Source: Paraburkholderia solitsugae
GTDB taxonomy: Bacteria; Pseudomonadota; Gammaproteobacteria; Burkholderiales; Burkholderiaceae
NCBI RefSeq assembly: GCF_013177695.1
Contig: NZ_WOEY01000115.1
Span: forward strand, 1 to 64,000
Direction: 5' to 3'
Length of the DNA: 64,000 nucleotides
Part shown: one piece after another, positions 44,374-54,384 of the stretch
Layout: every line of letters begins with the position of its first letter
How positions within the stretch are numbered: position 1 is the first letter of the stretch
Program-made: the position numbers and the translations under genes
The notes under the pieces: model-generated
The model's database searches: none
What the model was told of the DNA's origin: nothing
The model's input: the letters and a program-made list of their open reading frames with translations, nothing else

Positions 44374-47300
44374 TTAAACGATATTCTGGGCGAAACCCGC
44401 AGCCGTTTCCATGTCGACCGCAACGATCCGCGACACGCCCTGCTCCTGCATGGTCACGCCGATCAGTTGCTGCGCCATTTCCATCGCGATCTTGTTGTGC
44501 GAAATGAACAGGAACTGCGTCTTGTCCGACATCGCGCGCACGAGGTTCGCGAAGCGTTCCGTGTTGGCGTCGTCGAGCGGCGCGTCCACTTCGTCGAGCA
44601 GACAGAACGGCGCGGGATTCAGCTGGAACATCGCGAACACCAGTGCGGTGGCGGTCAATGCCTTCTCGCCGCCCGACAGCAGGTGAATCGTCGAATTCTT
44701 CTTGCCCGGCGGTTGCGCCATCACCTGCACGCCGGCGTCGAGAATTTCGTCGCCGGTCATGATCAGCCTGGCCTGGCCACCGCCAAAGAGACGCGGGAAC
44801 AGCTCGCCGAAATGACGGTTCACTTCGTCGAAGGTGCCCTGCAGCAAGGTGCGCGTTTCGCCGTCGATCTTGCGAATCGCGTCTTCCAGCGTTTCGATCG
44901 CGTTGTTCAGGTCGGCCGATTGCGAATCGAGGAACGTCTTGCGCTCGCTCGCCGCCTTCAGTTCGTCCAACGCGGCCATGTTGACCGGCCCGAGCGCGGT
45001 GATCGCGTTGTTAATCCGCGTGACTTCGCCTTGCAGGTAGGACGGCTTCATGTCCGGCGTGAGCTTGGCCTGCAACTCGGCTTCATCGACGCCGGCTGCC
45101 GCCAGTTGCTCGATGAACTGCTCGCCGTTCAGGCGCGCGGCCTGTTCCTTCAACTGCAATTCGTTGATGCGGTCGCGCAGCGGTTGCAGCGCACGCTCGG
45201 CTGTCAGACGGGTTTCGTCGGCGGCACGCAGCTTGGCCGTCAGATCGTCCAGTTCGAGGCGTGCAGCATGCAGCGCTTCTTCCTTGACCGCACGGATATC
45301 GAGCGCGTCTTGCAAGCCGGTATGCGCGGTTTGCTCGTTAATCGTTTCCAGCTCGGCGCGGGCGTCTTCCAGCGACGCGGCGACGCGCTCGCTCTGCTCG
45401 TGTGAGACCTGGATGCTGCGCTTCAATTCGTCGATGCGGTTCGCCATGTTGCGCGCGGCGAAGCGCGCGTCGGTGGCGGCCCGGTCGAGATCGCGCGATT
45501 GGGCGCGCGCGGCGGTGAGCGCTTCGTCGAGGGCTTCGAAGGCCATTTGATGATCTTCGAAGCGCGCCTGCAATTCGGCGAGTTCCGAATCGTGACGCTC
45601 GAAATTCGCTTCCGATTCACCACGCAAGGCGCGCTGCTCTTCGATCTGCGCCGTGATTTCCGCAAGCTCTTCGCGGATTTGCGTGCTGCGCTGCGTGTAG
45701 CGCTCATGCGCTTGCGCGAGCTTGAGCACGTCCATCTGCAAGGCGTGCACGCGTTGCGTCGCGCGCTCCGACTGCTGACGTACATCGGTCAACGCTTGCG
45801 CGGCTTGAGTGTGCGCGGCTTCGGCGCGGATCGCCGCGGCCTTCGCTTCATCGGCAAGCAAGGCTTGCGCGCGCACCTGACGGCCCAGGTTTTCGATTTC
45901 CTGCTGACGGGCCAGCATGCCGGCCTGTTCGGAATCGGCGGCATACAACTGGACGCCGACACGCGTCACGACGTGGCCGGCCTTCACAACGAACGAGCCG
46001 CCTTCCGGCAATTGCGAGCGCATCGCCAACGCCTGTTGCAGATCGTCAGCGACGAAGGCGAGGCCGAGCCAATCGCTCAGCACGGCACGGATGCCCGCAT
46101 CGTCGATACGAACCAGCGACAGCAGCGGACGCAAAGCCGGCGGCGTAGCGGCCGGCTGACCCGCTGCCGGCGGCGCGTAGAACGCGAGCTTGGCGGGCGG
46201 CGCATCGGTGGCGAACGCCTTGACCCAGTCGAGGTTCGACACTTCCAGGGCGGCGAGCCGCTCACGCAGCACTGCTTCGAGCGCGGCTTCCCAGCCGGCT
46301 TCGACGTGCAGCTTCTTCCACAGACGCGGCAAGCCATTCAGCTCATGCTTTTCGAGCCACGGCTGGATCTTGCCTTCGGTCTGGACGTTTTCCTGAAGTT
46401 GCTTGAGCGCGGCAAGGCGTGCGTCAAGCTGATGAATCTGTGCGCTTTCCGACTGCACACGTTCCTGGGCAACGCGCCGTTCGCCATCGAGACGCGGCAG
46501 GGTTTCCTGCGCGTCGGCGAGGCGCGCTTGCGCGTCATGCAGAATTTCTTCGTTCTCGGCGAGCTGCATGCGCAAGTCTTCGAGCTGCGCTTCGTCAGGG
46601 GCATCCAGACCGCCCGCTTCCGACTTCAGCCGCTCGTGACGCTGCTGCAACTGCTGCAATTGCTGATCGGCATTGCGCTGATGCGCCGCTTCGAGCTTGA
46701 GTGCCTGCTCAGTCTGCGCGATACCGCCACGCTCGGCGTTCAGTTCGGTCTGCGCATCGCGCCAGCCCGCTTCGAGCGCAGGCATCGCATCATGCTTGGC
46801 GGCAGCTTCGTCTTCGGCCAGCGCGGCCTTTTCTTCGGCGACGGCCAGTTGTTCTTCAGCGTCTTCGAGATCGTCTTGCGCCTTCTGCGCTTGCGACTGC
46901 CACTGCTCACGCTGCGCCGTCAACGCGGCAATCTGCGCCTGCGTGCGGTTACGCGATTCGACGATGAACTTGATCTCGGCCTCGAGGCGGCTGACCTCGG
47001 CATTCGCCTCGTACAGCGCCCCTTGCGCGCCCTGCATCGCGTCGCTGGCAGAGTAATGCGCGACGCGCAGCGTTTCGAGTTGCGCTTCGACTTCGCGCAG
47101 CTTCGCGGTTTGCGCTTCGAGGTCGATCTGCGCCTGTTCGATCGCGCGTTGCTGGCGTTCCTGCTCGCCGCCGGCTTCGTTCTTGCGCAACAGCCACAAC
47201 AAACGCTGCTTCTCTTCGCCGTCGGCTTGCAAATCCTTGTACTTGGTCGCGACGATCGCCTGCGCCTCGAGCTTCTCGAGGTTCGCACTGAGTTCGCGGA

Positions 47301-47892
47301 CGATGTCTTCGACGCGGATCAGATTCTCTCGCGTGTCGTGCAGGCGGTTCTCGGTTTCGCGGCGGCGTTCCTTGTACTTCGACACGCCCGCGGCCTCTTC
47401 GAGGAACACGCGCAGTTCTTCCGGTTTCGCCTCGATCAGGCGCGCGATCATGCCCTGCCCGATGATCGCGTACGCACGCGGCCCGAGGCCGGTGCCGAGG
47501 AAGATGTCCTGAATGTCGCGGCGGCGCGCCGGCAGGTTGTTGATGTAGTAGCTCGAGGTGCCGTCGCGCGTGAGCACGCGCTTGACGGCGATTTCGGCAT
47601 ACTGCCCCCACTGCCCGGCGGCACGGCCGTCGGCGTTGTCGAACACGAGTTCGACGCTGGCGCGGCTACCCGGCTTGCGCGCGGTCGAGCCATTGAAGAT
47701 CACGTCCTGCATCGACTCGCCGCGCAGCTCGGAAGCGCGCGATTCGCCGAGCACCCAGCGCACGGCGTCGATGATGTTGGACTTGCCGCACCCATTCGGT
47801 CCGACCACGCCGACGAGCTGGCCCGGGACCTGGAAATGCGTGGGATCGACGAATGACTTGAAGCCAGCGAGTTTGATCGAGGTCAGACGCAC
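44374..47892 (-). CDS. smc: Chromosome segregation protein SMC
   Basis: SMC dimers compact and align the chromosome with ScpA/ScpB. The 1172 residues show the N-terminal Walker A GPNGCGKSNIIDAVRW (residues 31-46) and two long coiled coils interrupted by a hinge near residues 520-650. The C-terminal signature LSGGEKALTATALVFAM lies near 1070 and Walker B, FCLLDEVDAPLDDANT, near 1097. I start it at GTG 47890-47892 (VRLTSIKLAGFKSF). The open frame runs further upstream to 48042 without homology. Confidence 0.97.
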   Translation of the reverse strand: MRLTSIKLAGFKSFVDPTHFQVPGQLVGVVGPNGCGKSNIIDAVRWVLGESRASELRGESMQDVIFNGSTARKPGSRASVELVFDNADGRAAGQWGQYAEIAVKRVLTRDGTSSYYINNLPARRRDIQDIFLGTGLGPRAYAIIGQGMIARLIEAKPEELRVFLEEAAGVSKYKERRRETENRLHDTRENLIRVEDIVRELSANLEKLEAQAIVATKYKDLQADGEEKQRLLWLLRKNEAGGEQERQQRAIEQAQIDLEAQTAKLREVEAQLETLRVAHYSASDAMQGAQGALYEANAEVSRLEAEIKFIVESRNRTQAQIAALTAQREQWQSQAQKAQDDLEDAEEQLAVAEEKAALAEDEAAAKHDAMPALEAGWRDAQTELNAERGGIAQTEQALKLEAAHQRNADQQLQQLQQRHERLKSEAGGLDAPDEAQLEDLRMQLAENEEILHDAQARLADAQETLPRLDGERRVAQERVQSESAQIHQLDARLAALKQLQENVQTEGKIQPWLEKHELNGLPRLWKKLHVEAGWEAALEAVLRERLAALEVSNLDWVKAFATDAPPAKLAFYAPPAAGQPAATPPALRPLLSLVRIDDAGIRAVLSDWLGLAFVADDLQQALAMRSQLPEGGSFVVKAGHVVTRVGVQLYAADSEQAGMLARQQEIENLGRQVRAQALLADEAKAAAIRAEAAHTQAAQALTDVRQQSERATQRVHALQMDVLKLAQAHERYTQRSTQIREELAEITAQIEEQRALRGESEANFERHDSELAELQARFEDHQMAFEALDEALTAARAQSRDLDRAATDARFAARNMANRIDELKRSIQVSHEQSERVAASLEDARAELETINEQTAHTGLQDALDIRAVKEEALHAARLELDDLTAKLRAADETRLTAERALQPLRDRINELQLKEQAARLNGEQFIEQLAAAGVDEAELQAKLTPDMKPSYLQGEVTRINNAITALGPVNMAALDELKAASERKTFLDSQSADLNNAIETLEDAIRKIDGETRTLLQGTFDEVNRHFGELFPRLFGGGQARLIMTGDEILDAGVQVMAQPPGKKNSTIHLLSGGEKALTATALVFAMFQLNPAPFCLLDEVDAPLDDANTERFANLVRAMSDKTQFLFISHNKIAMEMAQQLIGVTMQEQGVSRIVAVDMETAAGFAQNIV

Positions 47893-48042
47893 GGCGATTT
47901 CGCTGTTTGAAAAGGGAAAATAAAAAGTGGCTCGTGAAGGTCGCGCCGGCCGTTCGCCGATGCAGCGAAACAGCCCGCGAACCCTCGCGATACGGGCGCC
48001 AATCGCACGCGGTGAAGCATGCGCCAGGCTAATGAGGGGCAA

Positions 48043-49029
48043 TCATACCATCGCACGTGAGCGGTTCTTACCGTCCTTACGGCCTGTATCGTCATCGACG
48101 TCGAGCCCCGCATCCTGATTGGCCGGATCAGGCGGCAACGCGCGGGTCCGGTGCACCCAACTGGAGAGTGCCGACGCCAGCACGATGCACGCGCCGCCGG
48201 CCCATTCACGCGGGCCCGGCGTCTCGCCGGCGAAGAGCCACGCGGACAAGGCCGTGACCACGATCTCGAACAGCATGATGATCGAGGCCCGATTGGCCGG
48301 CACGCGTGCGAGCCCATACTGCACGAGCATATTGTTCGACGCCAGCAGAAAACCGAGGCCAAGCACTAGTAGCGCGGCCGTGCCGAGATGCGCGCCGGTG
48401 GGCGGTGCGGGCATCGCCTCGAACAGCGATGCACAGGCACTGAAAATCGCCGCGCCGCCAAAGATCGTCGCGGTACGCATTTCGGGCTTCATCTCCGGCA
48501 GCACACGGCTCGTCTTGAGGATCAGCACGTTGCTCATCGCAAAGCCCATGCCGCCCGCTAACCCGGCCCATTCGGCGAGGTTGCCGGGCACCGGCATGCC
48601 GAGTTGCGGCGACCACAGCATGGTCATCGCGCCGGCCAACGATAGCGCGGCGAGGCCCGCGCCCGCCCAGGTCAGCCGTTCGTGCAGGATGAAGTGCGCA
48701 AAGAGCGCGGTCCAGGCGGGGGTGAGGTAGAACAACAGCAGGACGCGCATCACTTCGCCGTGGATCGAGCCCCACACGAAGCCGAGATTGGTCACGCCGG
48801 CGGCCAGCGCCAAAGCGGGCAGCAGCCAGTGCCAGCGCACGGTCCTGAGCGCGCGATAGCGCACCAGCAGGACGAACAGGCAACCCGCGCCGCTCGTGAG
48901 CGCGCTCGCTGCCGTACCGGTCACGCCGAATGCATTCAGCATGCGCAGCGGGTACCAGATCATCCCCCACACTGAGGCGCCCAGCATGATCGCGAGCGTC
49001 GGCCAGCCGTTGCGGAGCCAGTTGGTCAT
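48043..49029 (-). CDS. EamA/DMT-family transporter
   Basis: This is a 328-residue, ten-span inner-membrane protein of the drug/metabolite transporter superfamily with two EamA repeats. The first starts MTNWLRNGWPTLAIMLGASVWG and a second lies around AGLAGGMGFAMSNVLILK. The substrate is unknown. The start is ATG at 49027-49029. The open frame continues upstream to 49299 but is Arg/Gln-rich and not conserved-looking. It is a separate gene from smc, 150 bases away. It is unrelated in detail to the other DMT gene at 9684. Confidence 0.85.
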   Translation of the reverse strand: MTNWLRNGWPTLAIMLGASVWGMIWYPLRMLNAFGVTGTAASALTSGAGCLFVLLVRYRALRTVRWHWLLPALALAAGVTNLGFVWGSIHGEVMRVLLLFYLTPAWTALFAHFILHERLTWAGAGLAALSLAGAMTMLWSPQLGMPVPGNLAEWAGLAGGMGFAMSNVLILKTSRVLPEMKPEMRTATIFGGAAIFSACASLFEAMPAPPTGAHLGTAALLVLGLGFLLASNNMLVQYGLARVPANRASIIMLFEIVVTALSAWLFAGETPGPREWAGGACIVLASALSSWVHRTRALPPDPANQDAGLDVDDDTGRKDGKNRSRAMV

Positions 49030-49406
49030 GATGTAAGACTCCCGCGGCGGTTGCTGCTGCGGGCGATGTTGCTGACTTTGCCGACGGCGGCGTTCTTGCG
49101 CCCGCTTCGTTCGAATCGTGCGGATGTCTCCGTTGCTGCTACATACATTGCTGCTCCTGCTTCTTTTTTGCGCGAACCGTCCGCGGTTCGCGTCGTTCCC
49201 GCTGCGTCGCATTGCCTGCGCCGCCTGGCGGGTTGCGCCGCGTCTCACACGCCTGGCGCCGCCATGAATTTCCCGTGCGCGCCGCCACGCTATAATCATT
49301 CGCTCGCCGCCGCTGCCGCCCTTTTCGCGTGTTTCATGCGTTTTACGGTCAGCATACGTGCGAGCATTCCCCTGCGCCCCTCTTCGATCAGGCTCGATCC
49401 CGCCCA
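49030..49406. other. Divergent intergenic region with a dapC -10 element
   Basis: This 377-base gap between the DMT gene and dapC holds no supported gene. A perfect TATAAT is at 49291-49296 on the plus strand; the -35 region is poor. It could drive dapC with a leader of about 100 bases. Confidence 0.45.
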
Positions 49407-50624
49407 GTGAACCCGCTACTCGACTCCCTTCAGCCCTATCCGTTCGAAAAGCTGCGAGCGCTTTTCAAGGACGTCACGCCACCGGCCGGCCTCGCGCACA
49501 TCAGCTTTGGCATCGGCGAACCGAAACATCCCACGCCGGCGCTGATTCGCGACGCCGTGATTGCCTCGCTCGGCGGTTTGTCGGCGTATCCGGCCACCAT
49601 CGGTTCGCCGGCACTGCGCGAGTCGATTGCGAAATGGGTGACGCAGCGCTATAACCTGCCTCCGGTCGATCCGGCCACCCAGGTGCTGCCGGTGTCGGGT
49701 TCACGCGAGGCGCTTTTCGCGCTCGCGCAAACGGTCATCGACCCCAAGCGTAATGCTGACGGCCAGCCTGCGATCGTACTCTGTCCGAACCCGTTCTACC
49801 AAATCTACGAAGGCGCGGCGATTCTGGCCGGCGCACAGCCCTACTTCGTCAATAGCGACCCGGCGCGCAACTTCGCCTGCGACTATTCGGCGGTCCCGGC
49901 CGACATCTGGGCGCGCACGCAGCTGCTGTACGTGTGTTCGCCGGGCAATCCCACCGGCGCGGTGCTCACGCTCGACGACTGGCGCGAACTGTTCGCGCTG
50001 TCGGACCGCTACGGCTTCGTGATCGCCTCGGACGAGTGCTACTCGGAAATCTACTTCGACGAAGCCAATCCGCCGCTCGGCGGTCTGGAAGCGGCCCACC
50101 AGCTCGGCCGCGGCTTCGAGCGCCTCGTGATGCTCTCGAGCCTGTCCAAGCGCTCGAACGTGCCGGGCATGCGCTCGGGCTTCGTGGCGGGCGACGCGGC
50201 GCTCCTGAAAGACTTCCTGCTATACCGGACATACCACGGCGCAGCCTTGTCGACGGTGTTCCAGAGTGCCAGCATCGCGGCCTGGAATGACGAAACGCAC
50301 GTGCGCGAGAACCGCGCGAAGTACGTGCAGAAGTTTTCCACCGTGACGCCGATGCTCGCCGAGGTGCTCGACGTACGCCTGCCGGACGCCGCGTTCTACC
50401 TGTGGGCGGACGTCTCGCGCACGGGCCTGTCGGACACCGAGTTCGCCCAGCGCCTCTACGCCGACTATAATGTGACGGTTCTGCCGGGCTCGTTCCTCGC
50501 GCGCACTGCGCACGGCGTGAACCCCGGCCGCAATTTTGTGCGCATGGCGCTCGTCGCGGATGTCGACGAATGCACGCAAGGCGCACAACGGATCGTCCAT
50601 TTTTGCCGCGCGCTCGCGGGCTGA
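49407..50624 (+). CDS. dapC: Succinyldiaminopimelate aminotransferase
   Basis: DapC transaminates N-succinyl-2-amino-6-ketopimelate in the succinylase branch of lysine and diaminopimelate synthesis. The 405-residue fold-type-I aminotransferase carries CSPGNPTGAVLTLDDW and the PLP lysine in MLSSLSKRSNVPGMRSGF. The start is GTG at 49407-49409 (NPLLDSLQPYPFEKLR). A longer frame to 49329 is disregarded. dapD and dapE follow on the same strand, which supports this assignment over other class I aminotransferases. Confidence 0.93.
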   Translation: MNPLLDSLQPYPFEKLRALFKDVTPPAGLAHISFGIGEPKHPTPALIRDAVIASLGGLSAYPATIGSPALRESIAKWVTQRYNLPPVDPATQVLPVSGSREALFALAQTVIDPKRNADGQPAIVLCPNPFYQIYEGAAILAGAQPYFVNSDPARNFACDYSAVPADIWARTQLLYVCSPGNPTGAVLTLDDWRELFALSDRYGFVIASDECYSEIYFDEANPPLGGLEAAHQLGRGFERLVMLSSLSKRSNVPGMRSGFVAGDAALLKDFLLYRTYHGAALSTVFQSASIAAWNDETHVRENRAKYVQKFSTVTPMLAEVLDVRLPDAAFYLWADVSRTGLSDTEFAQRLYADYNVTVLPGSFLARTAHGVNPGRNFVRMALVADVDECTQGAQRIVHFCRALAG

Positions 50625-50707
50625 GTTTTTCGTAAGTTTTTCGTATTCAGCAACCCCGCGCACCGCATTCCCTTCTTCAGACTTCAACTCTTCAGAAAAG
50701 CACGCAT

Positions 50708-51535
50708 ATGTCGCAACAACTTCAGCAGATCATTGATACCGCCTGGGAAAACCGCGCCGAACTGTCGCCGAAGGCCGCGCCGGCCGAGGTGCGCGAAGCC
50801 GTCGCCCACGCCATCGAGCAACTGGACAAGGGCGCGCTGCGCGTGGCCGAAAAGAAGGACGGCGACTGGGTCGTCAATCAATGGCTGAAGAAAGCCGTGC
50901 TGCTGTCTTTCCGTCTGGAAGACAACCAGCCGATGTCGGCTGGCGGCTACTCGCAGTTCTACGACAAGGTGCCGTCGAAGTTCGCCAACTACACCGCTGA
51001 AGACTTCGCCGCCGGCGGCTTCCGCGTGGTGCCGCCCGCCATCGCGCGCCGCGGCGCGTTCATCGCGAAGAACGTCGTGCTGATGCCGTCGTACACCAAC
51101 ATCGGCGCCTACGTGGACGAAGGCACGATGGTCGACACGTGGGCGACCGTCGGCTCGTGCGCGCAGATCGGCAAGAACGTCCACCTGTCGGGTGGCGTGG
51201 GCATCGGCGGCGTGCTGGAGCCGCTGCAGGCGAACCCGGTCATCATCGAAGACAACTGCTTCATCGGCGCGCGTTCGGAAGTGGTGGAAGGCGTGATCGT
51301 TGAAGAAAATTCGGTGATCTCGATGGGCGTGTACCTCGGCCAAAGCACCAAGATTTATGACCGCGAAACCGGTGAAGTCACGTACGGCCGCATTCCGGCG
51401 GGCTCGGTGGTGGTGGCGGGCAACCTGCCGTCGAAGGACGGCTCGCACAGCCTGTACTGCGCCGTGATCGTCAAGAAGGTCGACGCCAAGACGCGTGCGA
51501 AGGTCGGCCTGAACGAGCTGCTGCGAGGCGACTGA
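50708..51535 (+). CDS. dapD: Tetrahydrodipicolinate N-succinyltransferase
   Basis: DapD succinylates tetrahydrodipicolinate with succinyl-CoA, opening the succinylase branch of lysine synthesis. The 275-residue left-handed beta-helix protein shows hexapeptide repeats through VLMPSYTNIGAYVDEGTMVD, SGGVGIGGVLEPLQ and FIGARSEVVEGV. It starts MSQQLQQIIDTAWENRAELS, 83 bases after dapC. Its TGA overlaps the ATG of the next gene. Confidence 0.98.
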   Translation: MSQQLQQIIDTAWENRAELSPKAAPAEVREAVAHAIEQLDKGALRVAEKKDGDWVVNQWLKKAVLLSFRLEDNQPMSAGGYSQFYDKVPSKFANYTAEDFAAGGFRVVPPAIARRGAFIAKNVVLMPSYTNIGAYVDEGTMVDTWATVGSCAQIGKNVHLSGGVGIGGVLEPLQANPVIIEDNCFIGARSEVVEGVIVEENSVISMGVYLGQSTKIYDRETGEVTYGRIPAGSVVVAGNLPSKDGSHSLYCAVIVKKVDAKTRAKVGLNELLRGD

Positions 51536-51900
51536 TGGCACGCGGCACCAAAACCGTGGTCTACGGCATTCCGAACTGCGACACCGTGAAGAAGGCCCGT
51601 GTGTGGCTGGAAGAGCATGACGTCGAGTTCGAATTCCACGACTTCAAGAAACACGGTGTGACCGAGCCGCTCGTGCAGGACTGGCTGAAGGACGTGAAGC
51701 TCGATGCGCTGCTGAACCGTCGTGGCACGACCTGGCGCGGCCTGTCCGACGACATGAAGGCGGCGGCGGACACGCAGTCGGGCGCGATCGCGTTGATGAT
51801 CCACAAGCCGTCGGTAATCAAGCGGCCGGTGCTGGTGGTCAACGGAAAGGTCAAGTCGCTCGGTTTCTCCGCGGACGAATATGCGGCGCTGTTTGCCTGA
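51535..51900 (+). CDS. ArsC/Spx-family YffB-like protein
   Basis: The 121-residue thioredoxin-fold protein has a single N-terminal active-site Cys in VYGIPNCDTVKKARVWL and the ArsC-type RRGTTWRGL segment. It matches the YffB subgroup, thought to be glutathione-dependent thiol reductases, and not true arsenate reductases. Its start overlaps the dapD stop, and such a gene is often found between dapD and dapE, which makes it a probable metabolic helper of unknown detail. Transcription probably ends at hairpins just downstream. Confidence 0.88.
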   Translation: MARGTKTVVYGIPNCDTVKKARVWLEEHDVEFEFHDFKKHGVTEPLVQDWLKDVKLDALLNRRGTTWRGLSDDMKAAADTQSGAIALMIHKPSVIKRPVLVVNGKVKSLGFSADEYAALFA

Positions 51901-51992
51901 CGCTGTTTGCCTGATTTTGTCTGACCGCCTGACCTGACACGCAAGATCGGAAGCATGGGTCAAGCGCGAAGATTGAACGCAACAAGAAGCAA

Positions 51993-52011
51993 AACGTGGC
52001 CTCGCCACGTT
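51993..52011. repeat. Inverted repeat upstream of dapE
   Basis: AACGTGGC (51993-52000), CTC loop, GCCACGTT (52004-52011) form a perfect 8-bp stem. It lies just before the terminator at 52026 and might act with it. Confidence 0.6.
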
Positions 52012-52025
52012 GCTTAAAAGCTGTT

Positions 52026-52062
52026 GCCGGCTGCGGTGTCCAACCGCCAGCCGGCATTTTTT
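52026..52062 (+). terminator. Intrinsic terminator just before dapE
   Basis: GCCGGCTG (52026-52033) pairs with CAGCCGGC (52048-52055) around a 14-base loop and is followed by ATTTTTT. It points in the direction of dapD-yffB-dapE transcription and ends only 27 bases before the dapE start, so it either ends the upstream transcript or acts as an attenuator of dapE. Confidence 0.8.
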
Positions 52063-52089
52063 CATTTCAAAGTGGCTTGTACTGAATCC

Positions 52090-53229
52090 ATGTCCGGCAC
52101 CCTCGCCCTTACCGAACAACTGATCTCGCGCGCCTCCGTGACGCCCGACGACCAGCATTGCCAGCGCCTCCTGATCGAACGCCTGTCCGCGCTCGGCTTC
52201 GAGCACGAGACGATCGAATCGAACGGCGTGACCAACCTGTGGGCCGTCAAACGTGGCGTCGACGGCACGCGCGGCAAGCTGCTAGCGTTCGCCGGCCACA
52301 CGGACGTCGTGCCGACCGGCCCGCTCGAACAATGGCACTCGGCGCCGTTCGAGCCGACCCATCGTGACGGCAAGCTGTATGGCCGCGGCGCGGCGGACAT
52401 GAAGGCGTCGATCGCCGGCTTCGTGGTGGCAAGCGAGGAGTTCGTCGCAGCGCACCCGGCGCATCGTGGCTCGATCGCATTCCTGATTACGAGCGACGAA
52501 GAAGGCCCCGCCACCGACGGCACCGTCAAGGTCGTCGAAGCGCTGCAGGCGCGCGGCGAGCGCATGGACTACTGCATCGTCGGCGAACCGACGTCGAGCG
52601 TGCAATTCGGCGACATGGTGAAGAATGGCCGGCGCGGTTCAATGTCGGGCAAGCTGATCGTCAAGGGCGTGCAAGGCCATATCGCCTATCCGCATCTGGC
52701 GAAAAATCCGGTGCATCTGCTCGCGCCCGCGTTGGCCGAACTGGTCGCCGAACGCTGGGACGACGGCAACGAATACTTCCCGCCCACCACCTGGCAGGTT
52801 TCGAACATCCATAGCGGCACCGGCGCGACCAACGTGATTCCCGGCCATGCGGACGTGATGTTCAATTTCCGCTTCTCGACGGCGAGCACGGTGGAAGGCT
52901 TGCAGGCTCGCGTCCATGCGATCCTCGACAAACACAATCTCGAATACGACCTGCAATGGACCGTGAGCGGCCTGCCGTTCCTCACGCCGCGTGGCGATCT
53001 GTCGAACGCGCTGGCTCAAGCGATCAACGACGAAACCGGCGTCACGACTGAACTGTCGACCACCGGTGGCACCTCGGATGGCCGCTTCATCGCCCGCATC
53101 TGCGAGCAGGTGATCGAATTCGGCCCGCTGAACGCCAGCATCCACAAGATCGACGAACATATCGAAGTCGCACACATCGAGCCGCTGAAGAACGTGTATC
53201 GCCGCGTGCTCGAACAACTGATCGCCTGA
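52090..53229 (+). CDS. dapE: Succinyl-diaminopimelate desuccinylase
   Basis: DapE hydrolyses N-succinyl-LL-diaminopimelate, giving the direct precursor of lysine and peptidoglycan. The 379-residue M20 zinc peptidase has the first metal His in FAGHTDVVPTGP, the bridging Asp in GRGAADMKAS, the catalytic Glu pair in ITSDEEGPA and the ISTTGGTSDGRF-type end (here STTGGTSDGRFIA). The start is ATG at 52090, 27 bases beyond a terminator hairpin. A frame extending to 52024 would cross that hairpin and is rejected. The gene precedes prmB by 16 bases. Confidence 0.98.
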   Translation: MSGTLALTEQLISRASVTPDDQHCQRLLIERLSALGFEHETIESNGVTNLWAVKRGVDGTRGKLLAFAGHTDVVPTGPLEQWHSAPFEPTHRDGKLYGRGAADMKASIAGFVVASEEFVAAHPAHRGSIAFLITSDEEGPATDGTVKVVEALQARGERMDYCIVGEPTSSVQFGDMVKNGRRGSMSGKLIVKGVQGHIAYPHLAKNPVHLLAPALAELVAERWDDGNEYFPPTTWQVSNIHSGTGATNVIPGHADVMFNFRFSTASTVEGLQARVHAILDKHNLEYDLQWTVSGLPFLTPRGDLSNALAQAINDETGVTTELSTTGGTSDGRFIARICEQVIEFGPLNASIHKIDEHIEVAHIEPLKNVYRRVLEQLIA

Positions 53230-53245
53230 CCAAGGAATTTCTGCG

Positions 53246-54130
53246 ATGACGCTCCCGTTTTCCACCGTCCGCGACCTGCTGCGTTTCGCGGTGTCGCGCT
53301 TCAACCAGGCCGAGTTGTCGTTCGGCCACGGCTCGGCCAACGCCTACGACGAAGCCGCCTATCTGATCCTGCACACGCTGCATCTGCCGCTCGATCTGCT
53401 GGAGCCGTTTCTCGACGCGCGTCTCTCCGCGGCTGAAATCGACGCCGTGCTGAACGTGATCGAGCGCCGCGCCGGCCAGCGCGTGCCGGCGGCATACATT
53501 ACGCAGGAAGCGTGGATGCATGGCTTCCGTTTCTACGTGGATGAACGCGTGATCGTGCCGCGCTCGTTCATCGGCGAATTGCTGCAGGACGGCCTGCAGC
53601 CGTATGTCGAAGATCCCGAACAGGTCAGCGCCGTGCTCGAACTGTGCACCGGCTCCGGCTGCCTCGCGATCCTCGCGGCGCACGCATTCCCGAACGCGGA
53701 TATCGACGCAGTCGATCTCTCCGCACCCGCTCTGGAAGTCGCCACGCGCAACGTCGCGGACTACCGGCTCGACGACCGCGTCGCCCTCTTCGAAGGCGAT
53801 CTGTACGCGCCGCTCGCTGAGCGCCGTTACGACGTGATCATCAGCAATCCGCCGTATGTGAACGCTACCTCGATGCAGGAACTGCCCGCCGAGTACAAGC
53901 ACGAGCCCGACATGGCTTTGGCCGGTGGCGCGGACGGCATGGATATCGTGCGCCGGATCATCGCCGAAGCGCGCAACTGGCTGACCGAAGATGGCGTGCT
54001 GGTGGTCGAGATCGGCAACGAGCGCGCGAACGTCGAAGCGGCATTCGGCGGCCTCGATCTGGTCTGGCTGTCGACGAGTGCCGGCGACGACAATGTGTTC
54101 CTGATTCAGGCCGCGGATCTGCCGGTCTGA
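53246..54130 (+). CDS. prmB: 50S ribosomal protein L3 glutamine N5-methyltransferase
   Basis: PrmB methylates a glutamine of ribosomal protein L3. The 294-residue class I methyltransferase has the SAM-binding VLELCTGSGCLAILAA, the acidic motif NADIDAVDLSA and the substrate motif IISNPPYVNATSMQELP (NPPY). It is distinguished from PrmC by its RSFIGELLQDGLQPY segment. It follows dapE closely, probably on one transcript. Confidence 0.95.
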   Translation: MTLPFSTVRDLLRFAVSRFNQAELSFGHGSANAYDEAAYLILHTLHLPLDLLEPFLDARLSAAEIDAVLNVIERRAGQRVPAAYITQEAWMHGFRFYVDERVIVPRSFIGELLQDGLQPYVEDPEQVSAVLELCTGSGCLAILAAHAFPNADIDAVDLSAPALEVATRNVADYRLDDRVALFEGDLYAPLAERRYDVIISNPPYVNATSMQELPAEYKHEPDMALAGGADGMDIVRRIIAEARNWLTEDGVLVVEIGNERANVEAAFGGLDLVWLSTSAGDDNVFLIQAADLPV

Positions 54131-54384
54131 CGTTTGCCGCTGGGTCGCCGGATCGCTTTATCGCGCGACGCGTGCGGCAGACATTCACTGCCTGCCGTGC
54201 GTGTTGCAGCGCATAGCCGCACACGCCAGCACCGCCCGCCTCCCCCCCGCATCCGCGGAATCCCCGAAGAAGCTGGACCGTCACGCCACCCCAACGCACT
54301 CACGTTCGGTAAGATGGGCGCGGTCAGCTGCACGCTGCGCCGTCAGGCAGCGGCGGCGGCACCCTGCCAACCCTTCGCCCGCCT

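Noticed and set aside
45499..47856. 785-residue plus-strand frame opposite smc
   Set aside because: Antisense shadow with repetitive Arg/Leu/Phe composition mirroring the smc coiled coils.
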